NCBI RefSeq assembly: GCF_037969765.1
Contig: NZ_CP150207.1
Span: forward strand, 248,001-312,000
Direction: 5' to 3'
Length of the DNA stretch: 64,000 nt
Origin: Paenibacillus sp. FSL W8-0186
GTDB lineage: Bacteria > Bacillota > Bacilli > Paenibacillales > Paenibacillaceae
How positions within the stretch are numbered: position 1 is the first letter of the stretch; every line of letters begins with the position of its first letter. The position numbers and the translations under genes are program-made. Positions 26,088-35,700 of this stretch are shown here, in pieces. The notes beneath the pieces were generated by a model that did no database searches, was not told where the DNA came from, and saw nothing but the letters and a program-made list of their open reading frames with translations.

Positions 26088-27143
26088 ATGGGATTTTACT
26101 TCAGGAAATCCGTATCATTTGGAGGGTTGAGGCTTAACTTTTCCAAGTCGGGGGTAGGTGCTTCCGTTGGGACGAAAGGATTCCGCTTTGGAATAAGTCC
26201 CCGAGGCAATTATGTTCGTATCGGCGCAAACGGGCTTTATTATAGAACCATGATCGGTAAAAAAAGAAATACGAGTAATACAGTACCTCGTGAAGAAAAT
26301 ATACAGACGATCCAACAATCCGATGTCGTTATGCATGAAATTGAAAGCAACGATGCGTTGGAGATTTTTGACTCAAGTTCGCAAGACCTGTTAAACGAAA
26401 TAAATAAGAAATATAATCAAATCCCCTTATGGACAATCGGTATTGTAATAACTATTCTCTTGGGTTCAACTTCATTTCTGTTTTTGGGCCTATTGTCCAT
26501 TGGCCTACTTTATTGGCTGGACATGAATAGAAGGACGACATTCATTGTATATGACATTGAGGAAGCTGCGGAATCAAGAATCCAAGCGTTTTATGATACT
26601 TTCAATGAGATCATGAGTGCTAATCACAAGTGGCATGTCTCCGCCTCGGGTCAAGTCCAAGACCGGAAATATCATGCTGGAGCATCAAGACTCCTTCGTC
26701 GGAGCTCAATTTCAATCAACTACTCGCTTCCTAAACTTATAAAAACAAATGTTAGGGTTCCCTGTGTTCCGGTGGGAGAGCAAAAACTATACTTTTTTCC
26801 TGACAAAATCTTAGTTGTACAACGAAAGAAGGTTGGAGCGGTAAGCTACGGCAGTTTAATGTTGGAATGTTCGAATACCCGTTTTATTGAGGATGGGGTG
26901 GTTCCTAGAGACACAATTGTTGTAGATCACACTTGGAAATATGTGAATAAAAATGGTGGGCCAGATCGGAGATTTAAAGACAATAAGCAATTTCCAGTAG
27001 TTCTCTATTCGGAACTCTATTTCCGGAGTGAGACTGGATTAAATGAACTGGTTCAAGTTTCGCGTCCTGATGTTGGGCAGGGTTTAAGAGAATATTTGAA
27101 CAATTCGGATTTCCTCTATGCTAAGGAGAGAGACCACAGTTAA
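26088..27143 (+). CDS. DUF4236-domain membrane protein
   Basis: This 351-residue protein begins with the DUF4236 domain (FYFRKSVSFGGLRLNFSKSG, VGASVGTKGFRFGISPRG), a glycine-rich beta module of unknown function. A variable linker leads to a two-helix membrane hairpin near residues 120-147 (WTIGIVITILLGSTSFLFLG). About 200 residues of soluble C-terminal domain follow. AGGAGGG precedes the ATG. It lies 114 bp upstream of the McrB-type gene, same strand, so it may be an accessory of that system; that link is inference. Confidence 0.8.
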   Translation: MGFYFRKSVSFGGLRLNFSKSGVGASVGTKGFRFGISPRGNYVRIGANGLYYRTMIGKKRNTSNTVPREENIQTIQQSDVVMHEIESNDALEIFDSSSQDLLNEINKKYNQIPLWTIGIVITILLGSTSFLFLGLLSIGLLYWLDMNRRTTFIVYDIEEAAESRIQAFYDTFNEIMSANHKWHVSASGQVQDRKYHAGASRLLRRSSISINYSLPKLIKTNVRVPCVPVGEQKLYFFPDKILVVQRKKVGAVSYGSLMLECSNTRFIEDGVVPRDTIVVDHTWKYVNKNGGPDRRFKDNKQFPVVLYSELYFRSETGLNELVQVSRPDVGQGLREYLNNSDFLYAKERDHS

Positions 27144-27162
27144 TTTAATGGGTGGTCTCCTT
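27130..27162 (+). terminator. Weak hairpin at the end of the DUF4236 gene
   Basis: GAGACCAC (27130-27137) pairs with GTGGTCTC (27152-27159), spanning the stop codon. Only a short pyrimidine tail follows, so some read-through into the McrB-type gene is possible. Confidence 0.5.
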
Positions 27163-27184
27163 CATTTCATGTTTGGACTATAAT

Positions 27185-27204
27185 ATGTATAACTTGCTAT
27201 ACAT
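27185..27204. promoter_or_regulatory. Inverted repeat by the McrB-gene promoter
   Basis: ATGTATA-ACTTGC-TATACAT lies just downstream of a TATAAT-like box (27179-27184), about 55 bp before the McrB-type start. It could be an operator for the restriction genes. Confidence 0.35.
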
Positions 27205-27257
27205 CACTATATCCCAATATATCTACATAAACTCAACTTTCACCTGGAGGAACAGAA

Positions 27258-29471
27258 ATGTCATTACCGACTGAATTAGCATCTATTTTTCGTGTGAAGC
27301 AAAAATCTTACAAGATGGTACTTGTACTCTCTATGATTGGCATTTGGCGTGAAACCCAGCAAAGGTTTATATCGTTAGATTCCATTGCGGAACGGTTTGT
27401 AACCTACTGCAGAGATCGGGAAGTTAATAATCTAATAGTGGATGTTCCACCGAATAGTATGGCTTCTCGCTGGTCAGAGGTGAGTGCTACACAAGTGAAG
27501 GCGATATTAGATACCCCGGTCGAGGCTCTTAGAAGTATTCTAGCTAAAAACGACATGAATGAGCTAACATTCACCAATGCGATATGGGACGGAGGGGAAG
27601 AAGTTCTGACTGAACTCGAAAGATATGCGAACCGGGAATTAGAGTCATATTATACTCAGCTTCAGTCTAACTCTTTCTCTCTGAAGGAGCACCTGAGCCA
27701 GATATTGCTTACATATAGAACGGCTAAGCAGGAACCGTTTGCGAATCATCCTCTGGGGACTGCTTTTCGAAGAACGATTCCCGAAGGAATAAGGCAATAT
27801 CCGTTCATCTCAGATCATATTCGGGTTCAAGGTTCTGTAGGTCAAGGAAATTGGGCTACCGTTCCCTGGATTGCATTGATGGATACACGTCTTACGGGAT
27901 CAACTCAATATGGCGAATATTTAGTTTATCTTTTTGCAGAGGATATGAGCTCTGTTTATTTAACTTTTATTCAAGGTGTGACGAAACCTATTCGGGATTA
28001 TGGGAGAAGGGGAGGTTACACATACCTAGAAAATAAAGTCGACCAAATCAGAAAACAGTTGCCTTTGGTTGGCTTTGCAAAGGACGATCAAATTGAGCTA
28101 ACCACAAGCGGGCTAGGACGTGATTACCAGGTATCTACCGTTGCCTACGTCCGATATGACAGCAATAATCTTCCAGAAAACGAACAGCTTGTAGCTGATT
28201 TACAACGAATGATGGAGGATTATCAGATCTATGTACGAAGTCAATTGCAGACGGCGCATGAAGAGGTAGATGACCAAATCGAGGATGAGGAGTCAGAAGA
28301 AGTGGAGACACTGTCCGTAACAGAACGGCTATCACAAATACGTTCATTTATTCGGAATAGAGGATTCTCGTATCCAGATGGATTAATAGAGAATTTCTAT
28401 CTTTCCATAAAAACAAAGCCGTTCGTCATTCTAGCAGGGATATCAGGCACTGGAAAGACAAAATTAGTGAAGTTGTTTGCTGAAGCGATGGGGGCGACCG
28501 TGCAGAATGGACAGTTCGCGCTTATCCCAGTTAGACCTGACTGGAGCGATCCCTCAGACTTATTAGGATATAAGGATTTATCAGGAACCTTTCGTCCTGG
28601 GCGATTAACAGAAGTGCTATATGAAGCATCTAAGCCGGAAAACCGCTCGAAACCCTACTTTATTTGCTTAGATGAAATGAATTTAGCAAGGGTAGAGCAT
28701 TATTTCAGCGATCTTCTCAGTGTATTGGAAACCCAGGAATGGAGAGATGGTGAAATTGCGACGGCTCCATTAATTTCAGCTGCTTCTCTATCTTCGGAGG
28801 AGGATCAGCAGAAGTACGGGGACCTATCGATTCCTGATAACGTGTATTTCATGGGTACGGTCAATATGGACGAGACAACCCATCCTTTTAGTAAAAAGGT
28901 TCTTGATCGAGCCAATACCATTGAATTTAACTATATCAATTTATTGCAGCTTCCAGATGAAGTGGTGGGAGAGACGATAACGGAAGCCGTTGCTCCGAAT
29001 TCCTTTTTGAGAAGTGATTTCCTTCAGCTTGTCGACGCAATGGAAGAGAACAGGGAGCTCATTTCAGAAACGACACAAAGTCTAGCTCAATTGAATGGAA
29101 TTCTAGAAGGCATACACGCCCATGTAGGGTTCCGAGTTCGTGACTCCGTAAGCTTCTACATGATATACAATCGCCGTGACAACTTAATGTCGGCTGATGA
29201 GGCGTTCGACCTTCAATTACTTCAGAAGATATTACCTCGAATCCAAGGGAGTAGCTCAGCAGTTCGACGAGTTCTCTTGGAATTGTTGAAGGTGTGTTTA
29301 GATCGACCTCTTGCCATCAATGAACTAATGGAGGACTTATCCCCAGTATATAATGAGGCGGAATTTCTCAACGCACAGTCGCAGATCAAATATCCGCAAA
29401 GTGCCCGCAAGATTGTGTTCATGTTACGGAGGTTAGAAGAGGATGGATTCACTTCATACTGGTTATCGTAA
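27258..29471 (+). CDS. McrB-type GTPase/AAA+ motor with DUF3578 N-terminal domain
   Basis: This 737-residue protein is the motor subunit of a McrBC-like modification-dependent restriction system. Residues ~130-330 form the DUF3578 (MrcB N-terminal) domain: LSQILLTYRTAKQEPFANHPLG and GNWATVPWIALMDTRLT. The AAA+ core has Walker A GISGTGKTKL (~393), Walker B FICLDEMNLARVEHYFSDLL (~467) and the McrB signature GTVNMDETTHPFSKKVLDRA (~535). GGAGGAACAG precedes the ATG. The nuclease gene overlaps its end by 29 nt. Substrate is unknown; McrBC relatives act on modified DNA and some variants are predicted to act on RNA. Confidence 0.92.
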   Translation: MSLPTELASIFRVKQKSYKMVLVLSMIGIWRETQQRFISLDSIAERFVTYCRDREVNNLIVDVPPNSMASRWSEVSATQVKAILDTPVEALRSILAKNDMNELTFTNAIWDGGEEVLTELERYANRELESYYTQLQSNSFSLKEHLSQILLTYRTAKQEPFANHPLGTAFRRTIPEGIRQYPFISDHIRVQGSVGQGNWATVPWIALMDTRLTGSTQYGEYLVYLFAEDMSSVYLTFIQGVTKPIRDYGRRGGYTYLENKVDQIRKQLPLVGFAKDDQIELTTSGLGRDYQVSTVAYVRYDSNNLPENEQLVADLQRMMEDYQIYVRSQLQTAHEEVDDQIEDEESEEVETLSVTERLSQIRSFIRNRGFSYPDGLIENFYLSIKTKPFVILAGISGTGKTKLVKLFAEAMGATVQNGQFALIPVRPDWSDPSDLLGYKDLSGTFRPGRLTEVLYEASKPENRSKPYFICLDEMNLARVEHYFSDLLSVLETQEWRDGEIATAPLISAASLSSEEDQQKYGDLSIPDNVYFMGTVNMDETTHPFSKKVLDRANTIEFNYINLLQLPDEVVGETITEAVAPNSFLRSDFLQLVDAMEENRELISETTQSLAQLNGILEGIHAHVGFRVRDSVSFYMIYNRRDNLMSADEAFDLQLLQKILPRIQGSSSAVRRVLLELLKVCLDRPLAINELMEDLSPVYNEAEFLNAQSQIKYPQSARKIVFMLRRLEEDGFTSYWLS

Positions 29472-31854
29472 TGGGACGGTAGAGTTACTACGGATCGAGA
29501 CCAATCTATTTAACTTATATATTCAGGGCAAGCCGTTTCACCCCACGGTAGAGGCATTACAGCTACACCGGGATGAGGAGGGTGCCCTGGTAAATGCCCA
29601 CTGTCGTATAGAGAAATTCTCCTCCAATTTAGAGATTAGCTCCATATCGGTCTTCTCGCCAGAGGAGAACGGTTTGCAAGCATGGGAAGAGGGCCAAGCC
29701 TGCGCCCCTCTTTTCTTCGAGACGCAGGCTTATGAAATTGTAGTGGAGAAAAAGCAAGATGTGGCTATTCAGTTTTATCATGAGAATAGGTATTTAAGAG
29801 AGGCGGTAAAGCCACTCGGGAAAAATATATTATCTGGTATTTTGAACTTCCAGAATGAGGTTGGATTTACGGAATTAGAGCTTCGTTTACATGGACAAGC
29901 GCTCATGCAATTACAGTTAGAAATTTTTCCGACGAAGATGGATTATAAAAAGGACTATGAAACGATACTGAGCGATGTGAATCAACAAATTTATAATCTG
30001 TCCTTTGATTTTTTGCGGAAAACCTATCATTTGACAGGGCTAAAAGATACCACCCAGCAAAGTATGACGGAGTTCTTTGCGATCTTAAGACATATGTTTC
30101 AGCATTTGGTTCAGGCCGTAGAGCGCATCAAGAATGCGCCGCACATTAAGACGAATATAGTGAATCAGAAAGTATCCTCTGGTAAGGCAAGGCATGCTGG
30201 GAAAGGTAATTTAGCTTACCTCTCCAGACATCCAGAGCTGTTTGTTAAGGATAACAAGAACGGGATTATTCATGTTAATGGCCAAAAAATGTACCCTACT
30301 CATGTATTGGAATCCAAGAAGTACATGGATTTTGATACGGGGGAGAATCGCTTTGTTCGATGGGTTTTAATACGGATTTCAAAGAAATTGCAAGCTCTCC
30401 GTATTCGATTAAAGTCCGTAGAGCGTACTTCCGATCCTCAACTATTAAGAAGTGTAGATGTTATGGAATCACAGTTGCAAAGGCTGCTACGATACGATTT
30501 TCTGGCAGTCGGCGATATGACGCACATGTCAGTATCCCTTGTTCTACAGATGGCACCCGGGTACAGAGAGGTATACCGTTGTTATCTCATGCTGATGAAG
30601 GGCCTCTCGGTTCAAGGAGATCTTATTCGCTTGTCGTTAAAGGACTTAGCCCAGTTGTATGAGTACTGGTGTTTCCTGAAAATTCACGATTTATTAAGTC
30701 GTAAATATGAACTCATCAAACAAGACATCGTCAAGGTGAATCGTTCAGGGATTTTTGTGAAGCTCGACAAAACTCAGAAATCCAAAATCATGTATCGGAA
30801 TCCCCAGAATGGTGAAGTATTTACGCTTTATTATAATTCACTACCAAGTGGAGAGCAGACCCCTACAGTCGGCCAGATGCCGGATAATGTGCTGACCTTG
30901 AAAAAAAGCGATTCTTCGATTGAATATAAATATATTTTTGATGCGAAGTATCGCTTAAATCCAGCTTATGAGGGGACTCCTTACCGAAGAATGTACACTA
31001 ATCCTGGACCTGAGGAATCAGATATTAATACGATGCACAGGTATCGGGATGCCATTGTATATGGGGATGGAAATCAAGAGTTGGAACGTAGCATGTTTGG
31101 GGCATATGTTCTGTTCCCCTATGACAATGAAGAGCAGTTTCGCGATCATAAATTCTACAAAAGTATTGAGCTCGTCAACGTGGGAGCATTCCCATTTCTA
31201 CCTAATGCGACAAGCCTGATGGAGAGGTTCCTGGACGAAATCATTATGGATAGCCCAGAGAAGGCTTATGAGAGGTCTACCCGTCCTCGTGGGACGAAGG
31301 CTTATTATCAGAATAAGTTCACAGGTAAGAATGTGTTAGTAGGCTCTTTAAGGCAAGACACGCAGCTGGAAGCTGCCTTGAAATATGGCTTTTACCATAC
31401 CCCGTTAAAGAATATCTCGAATCATCAACTGCTCACGCAGATCGAATATGTAGCCATCTATCAGTCCATCAATAAATTTGGCAGATTCGGCGAGACGGGC
31501 ATTCATTGGTATGGGAAAGTTACAGAGTGGAAAGTGTTGCGTCGTAAGGAAATCACCGAGCGTCCCGTAAGACCGGGAACTGGTGAGGAGCTGTATGTTA
31601 AGTTTTCGGTAGAGAAGTGGATAAGGAAGGCACCTTCAATTGTTCCGGGCGGTCACGGGATAAAGACCCTCTTGTTCACGTCAAAGTACATTTTTGATCG
31701 TGCGCAGGAAATCGCAGAGCTCAGACTCGAGACGGAAGAAGAGCTGAACACATGGCGTGAAGAGCGAAGACGAGGGCCGATTACTGTAGAGCTTAATCAT
31801 GATCAGGTAGATCTGGCTAGTGCTGTTGTGGATATACGGTTGCGGGAGGAGTGA
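29443..31854 (+). CDS. DUF2357 / McrC-like PD-(D/E)XK nuclease
   Basis: This 803-residue protein is the probable nuclease partner of the McrB-type motor. The N-terminal ~300 residues fit the DUF2357 region. The C-terminal part has the PD-(D/E)XK nuclease core: YIFDAKYRLN (Asp-Ala-Lys, ~500), then DINTMHRYRDAIVYG (~526) and the SMFGAYVLFPY strand. It is larger than classical McrC (~350 residues). It starts at ATG 29443, inside the motor gene, with GGAGG 10 nt upstream, so the two are translationally coupled. DNA degradation on recognition of foreign nucleic acid is the expected role. Confidence 0.87.
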   Translation: MDSLHTGYRNGTVELLRIETNLFNLYIQGKPFHPTVEALQLHRDEEGALVNAHCRIEKFSSNLEISSISVFSPEENGLQAWEEGQACAPLFFETQAYEIVVEKKQDVAIQFYHENRYLREAVKPLGKNILSGILNFQNEVGFTELELRLHGQALMQLQLEIFPTKMDYKKDYETILSDVNQQIYNLSFDFLRKTYHLTGLKDTTQQSMTEFFAILRHMFQHLVQAVERIKNAPHIKTNIVNQKVSSGKARHAGKGNLAYLSRHPELFVKDNKNGIIHVNGQKMYPTHVLESKKYMDFDTGENRFVRWVLIRISKKLQALRIRLKSVERTSDPQLLRSVDVMESQLQRLLRYDFLAVGDMTHMSVSLVLQMAPGYREVYRCYLMLMKGLSVQGDLIRLSLKDLAQLYEYWCFLKIHDLLSRKYELIKQDIVKVNRSGIFVKLDKTQKSKIMYRNPQNGEVFTLYYNSLPSGEQTPTVGQMPDNVLTLKKSDSSIEYKYIFDAKYRLNPAYEGTPYRRMYTNPGPEESDINTMHRYRDAIVYGDGNQELERSMFGAYVLFPYDNEEQFRDHKFYKSIELVNVGAFPFLPNATSLMERFLDEIIMDSPEKAYERSTRPRGTKAYYQNKFTGKNVLVGSLRQDTQLEAALKYGFYHTPLKNISNHQLLTQIEYVAIYQSINKFGRFGETGIHWYGKVTEWKVLRRKEITERPVRPGTGEELYVKFSVEKWIRKAPSIVPGGHGIKTLLFTSKYIFDRAQEIAELRLETEEELNTWREERRRGPITVELNHDQVDLASAVVDIRLREE

Positions 31855-31941
31855 ATAAAACACCCCCTTCTTATTGATTAGGCCTTAATTTGAGGCTTTA
31901 GCATCGGTGGGCGTATGCTTTTCTTGCATTGATCATACAAC

Positions 31942-31974
31942 GAAGAAGAGAGTAGAATATCTGCTCTCTTCTTC
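31942..31974 (+). terminator. Hairpin after the DUF2357 gene
   Basis: Perfect 11-bp arms GAAGAAGAGAG / CTCTCTTCTTC with an 11-nt loop, 87 bp past the stop. No T run follows, so termination is less certain. Confidence 0.55.
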
Positions 31975-32068
31975 AACGCATCATTGATAATGAATAAAGT
32001 TAACGTGAAATACAACTAATTGGAGTAATAATGTAATGTAAACCAAAAAATCCTTTAAGTCAACAGAA

Positions 32069-32275
32069 TTATTGTTCTTTTATTCCCTCTCTACTAACTG
32101 TAGCTTGTGCTGTGGATTCATCTAGTAATCTTGATGCCTCTTCGGTTAATATATTGTTTCTACTCCCGTTATCGATGACTTTTACCCCATGATTTCAGCT
32201 AAAAATGATAGAGCGTTCATACCTTCTTCGTGCTTTGTGTTATTCGCCGGAGTTTTGTATTGACTGTAGTTTCTT
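32069..32275 (-). pseudogene. Decayed protein remnant, unknown family
   Basis: Two minus-strand frames read as protein-like sequence when joined by a frameshift: one contains NYSQYKTPANNTKHEEGMNA and ends at a stop, and the next continues VIDNGSRNNILTEEASRLL and ends at TAA 32069. A stop lies just upstream as well. It suggests the 3' end of a lost gene. No family is recognised. Confidence 0.35.
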
Positions 32276-32732
32276 CTTAGCTATCCATGTTTATAACTTA
32301 CCTTTGTAATTTCCTCATTGGATTAAAAATTTACTAAAAATGGTATAATATTTTGTGCTAAAGGGCCTGAATTGGGTACATATGTAATTAAATATATTTT
32401 TAAAATAGTGGGTTTTCCTTCTTAGTAGCTTGGTTTAAGCAGGCATTCATGGTCTTAAAGACAAGAATTACATCGCAAAATGATTATCTTTTCATTGTCC
32501 TAACTCCATTTATAAAATTAGGAAGGATTTCCCTGAATGTTGTCGAAAGTACACTAACTAGAACTTTAGGCATGGAAGGGTCATCAGTAATATTATTACT
32601 CTATATCCTTAGGCAAAAAATTGCTGTTGGAAAATATGGAGTAAAGATGGGGCTCGAAATGGGTAGGATATGAATTTTGTTGAATGCAATCAGTGAAGTA
32701 TTATAAACATTAATGTTTCAGGGGGATTTGGT

Positions 32733-35700
32733 ATGGGCGATTATAGTTTCAGTAGATTCAATTCTAGAGACTTCGAGCATTTTATTCAGGCATTAACGAG
32801 GAAAATAATGGGCAACGGTACTATAATATTTGGAGATGGGCCAGATGGAGGAAGAGAGGCTACGTTTGAAGGAAGTTGTCCATTTCCAAGTGCGACCGAT
32901 AATTGGTCAGGTTATTGGGTTGTACAAGCTAAATATAAGAATCGTACTGATGATGAATCAGATTTTTCCTGGCTGAAAAGGCATTTTAAAAATGAAATGA
33001 ACAAATTTATTGAAAATAAGAAGAAAGGTTTAAAAGTTCCTAATAATTATTTGTTTTTTACGAATGCAATTCTCACAGGAACACAAGATACAGGTGGCAG
33101 AGATAGGATATCTAAAATATGCAAAGAATATGAAGATACTATACCTAATATAAAAATTTTTGGATATGACGATCTCTGTAGGTTTCTTGATGATAATAGA
33201 GATATTGCAACTACTTACTCTAGTTTTACTCTTCCTGGTGATATACTTTTTGAACTGACAAATACGTTAAAAAAATTAAATGAATGCTCAAGTAATCATA
33301 TGGATTTACTGACTAGATTTTTAGAAAAGGAGTTCAAAGAAGACTTGACGTCTCGACTAGAGCAAGGTGGCCAACTAACTGATGAAAAAGTTAATCTGGA
33401 GAAGGTTTTTGTGGATTTGAACATAGTAAGTATTGATCCCAAAAAAAGACGGATAGAGGGAGAACGCTTTGTAAAAAAGTGCATTGAATTAGGAAATAAT
33501 CTAAATAAACCTGATAATGAGAATTTAAATGAAAGCAGACTAGTGCTGATTGGAGGGCCGGGTCAAGGTAAGTCAACTCTTACGCAATTTTTAAGTCAAA
33601 TATATAGAGCATTTTTTCTAGAAAAAAACTCGGAATGCAAGATAATGGAAGAGGTATCTGGTTTTATTAAACAATTTAAAGACTTAGATATTGAGGTACC
33701 TAATTGTATTCGTTTTCCTATAAGGATTGTACTAAAAGATTACGCTGGGTGGATGGTAAAGCAAAAAGAGCAATTTTCAGTAATAGAATATTTAAAATAT
33801 AAAATTGAAGCCAAAGGTAAAGGCCAAATTAGTTTAATGGATATACGAAAGATACTAGGTTCTTTGTCAATTCTTTTTATATTCGATGGTCTTGATGAAG
33901 TGCCGGTAACCTCCAATAGAGAAGATGTTCTTAATGAAATAAATGACTTTTTAGATATAGAGTTGAGAAGAGTAAATTGTGATTCAATTGTTATTGGCAC
34001 TACTAGGCCTCAAGGCTATTCGAAAGAGTTTGATAGTACGAAATTTGATCATTATCAGTTAGCCGATTTATCAGAGGAAGATTGTCTGAAGTATCTAGAA
34101 AAACTAATGGATAACTTCGATAATTCATTGGAGCAGAAAGCTTCCTATATGAACATACTATCCAAGGCTCTTAATGATGATGGCATAAAGCGGTTAATGA
34201 AAAGTCCTCTACAAGCTACTATTATGGCGATTTTGGTAAGAAGTGGGGGTGAACCTCCAAGAAACCGATATAATCTATTCACACAATATTATACTACTAT
34301 TCTTAACAGAGAAAGACAAAAGGGTGTAGTTACGGTATTAAATGATGAGTATAATGAATACATTGATCTTATTCATTATAAATTAGGTTTTATGCTGCAA
34401 AAGAATTCAGAGGACTACGATAATCCTTCTTCAAGCGTATCATATCAGGAGTTTGGCGAGTTTGTATTAGAAATATTGGTCGATGAAATGGGTATTGATA
34501 CTGAAAAAGCAAATAAATTTAAAGAAGATATACTATTTGCAATTACTGATAGGTTGGTGTTTATTTCTGAAGTGGAGGATTCAAGGGTAGGTTTTAGTAT
34601 TAGATCAATGCAAGAATACTTTGCAGCTAATTATTATTTGCATAACCAACCAGATGAAATAATTCCTAATAAAATCAGAATTATCGCCAAAAATATTTAT
34701 TGGAGAAACACTTTCCTGTTTGCAATGGGTTACTTAGCTAAGTATAAAAGTTATTTAATTGATGTAGTTTTTTCTATATGTGGGGAATTAAACGGTAATA
34801 ATCAGGATTATGCAGCGATTACTACTGAAAAGATTACAAAGATCGGTTCTTGGTTAGCCCTGGATCTTTTATGTGAAGGAGTATTTAGGAGTAGGCAAAA
34901 ACAGGAAAATAAATTTTGTAATTTACTTGAAGAGTTGTTCAAAATAGCTCCTTCCACTAATCACTCATATTTCTCAAAATTACCCGATTCAATTCAAGAG
35001 AGATTTGTTGAAAAATTTATAGAGAAATATATTTCACAGTCTAGTAGTATCAGAGAAGCAGTAACAGCCTGGTCAATAGCTTGTTCATTGCTGATAAATA
35101 GAAATAATAGAATGGAGGATTTAATTGAAAAGTACTGGCCAAAAAATAATGATGAGGAGATTTTTCTCCTTAAATTTATGGTTCAGGAAGGGGCCAAAAC
35201 AAGTAGCTTTGTTTTAAAGAAGCTTATATCTTCCATTGAGAGAAATGAAGTAACGACATATTTTAATGAATTAGATGATGACACCTTATTGGAAAACTTA
35301 CTTGTATTTGAATTTTCCCCTAAAGTACAAGAATACCTTTTGGAAATTACATTTTTTGCGAGCTTGGATAGTTCTTTTTCTAGAAACAAACGTACTTTAG
35401 AATTTATTAATTTAATTAGTAGAAGAGAGATAATTGATTTAAGTTCTCAGGATATCTCAGTTTCTCTAATTTCAGATAGAAATAATGAAATAATAATGGA
35501 TAATTTTAAAGACATCAGTGCATATTTAATTAGTACAAAAAATGATAATCCTAATGTACCACGATTACGTGACTTATTTAAGGATTTTGGAATTGAATAT
35601 TTGTTTGCGTTATTAAATTTTACAGTGACTCCATCAGAAGAGAATTTATATTTACTTTCAGATGTACTAAATAATACGGATCAAATAAGAATGAATATAC

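Larger units (their letters stand above)
31855..32732. other. AT-rich gap with a hairpin and a decayed frame
   Basis: No intact gene was found. The stretch holds the hairpin at 31942-31974 and a decayed minus-strand frame at 32069-32275. A 74-codon plus frame at 32449-32673 has no ribosome site and resembles nothing known. Confidence 0.55.

Noticed and set aside
32449..32673. 74-codon plus frame in the gap before the NACHT gene
   Set aside because: No ribosome site; AT-rich hydrophobic sequence typical of chance frames in this block.
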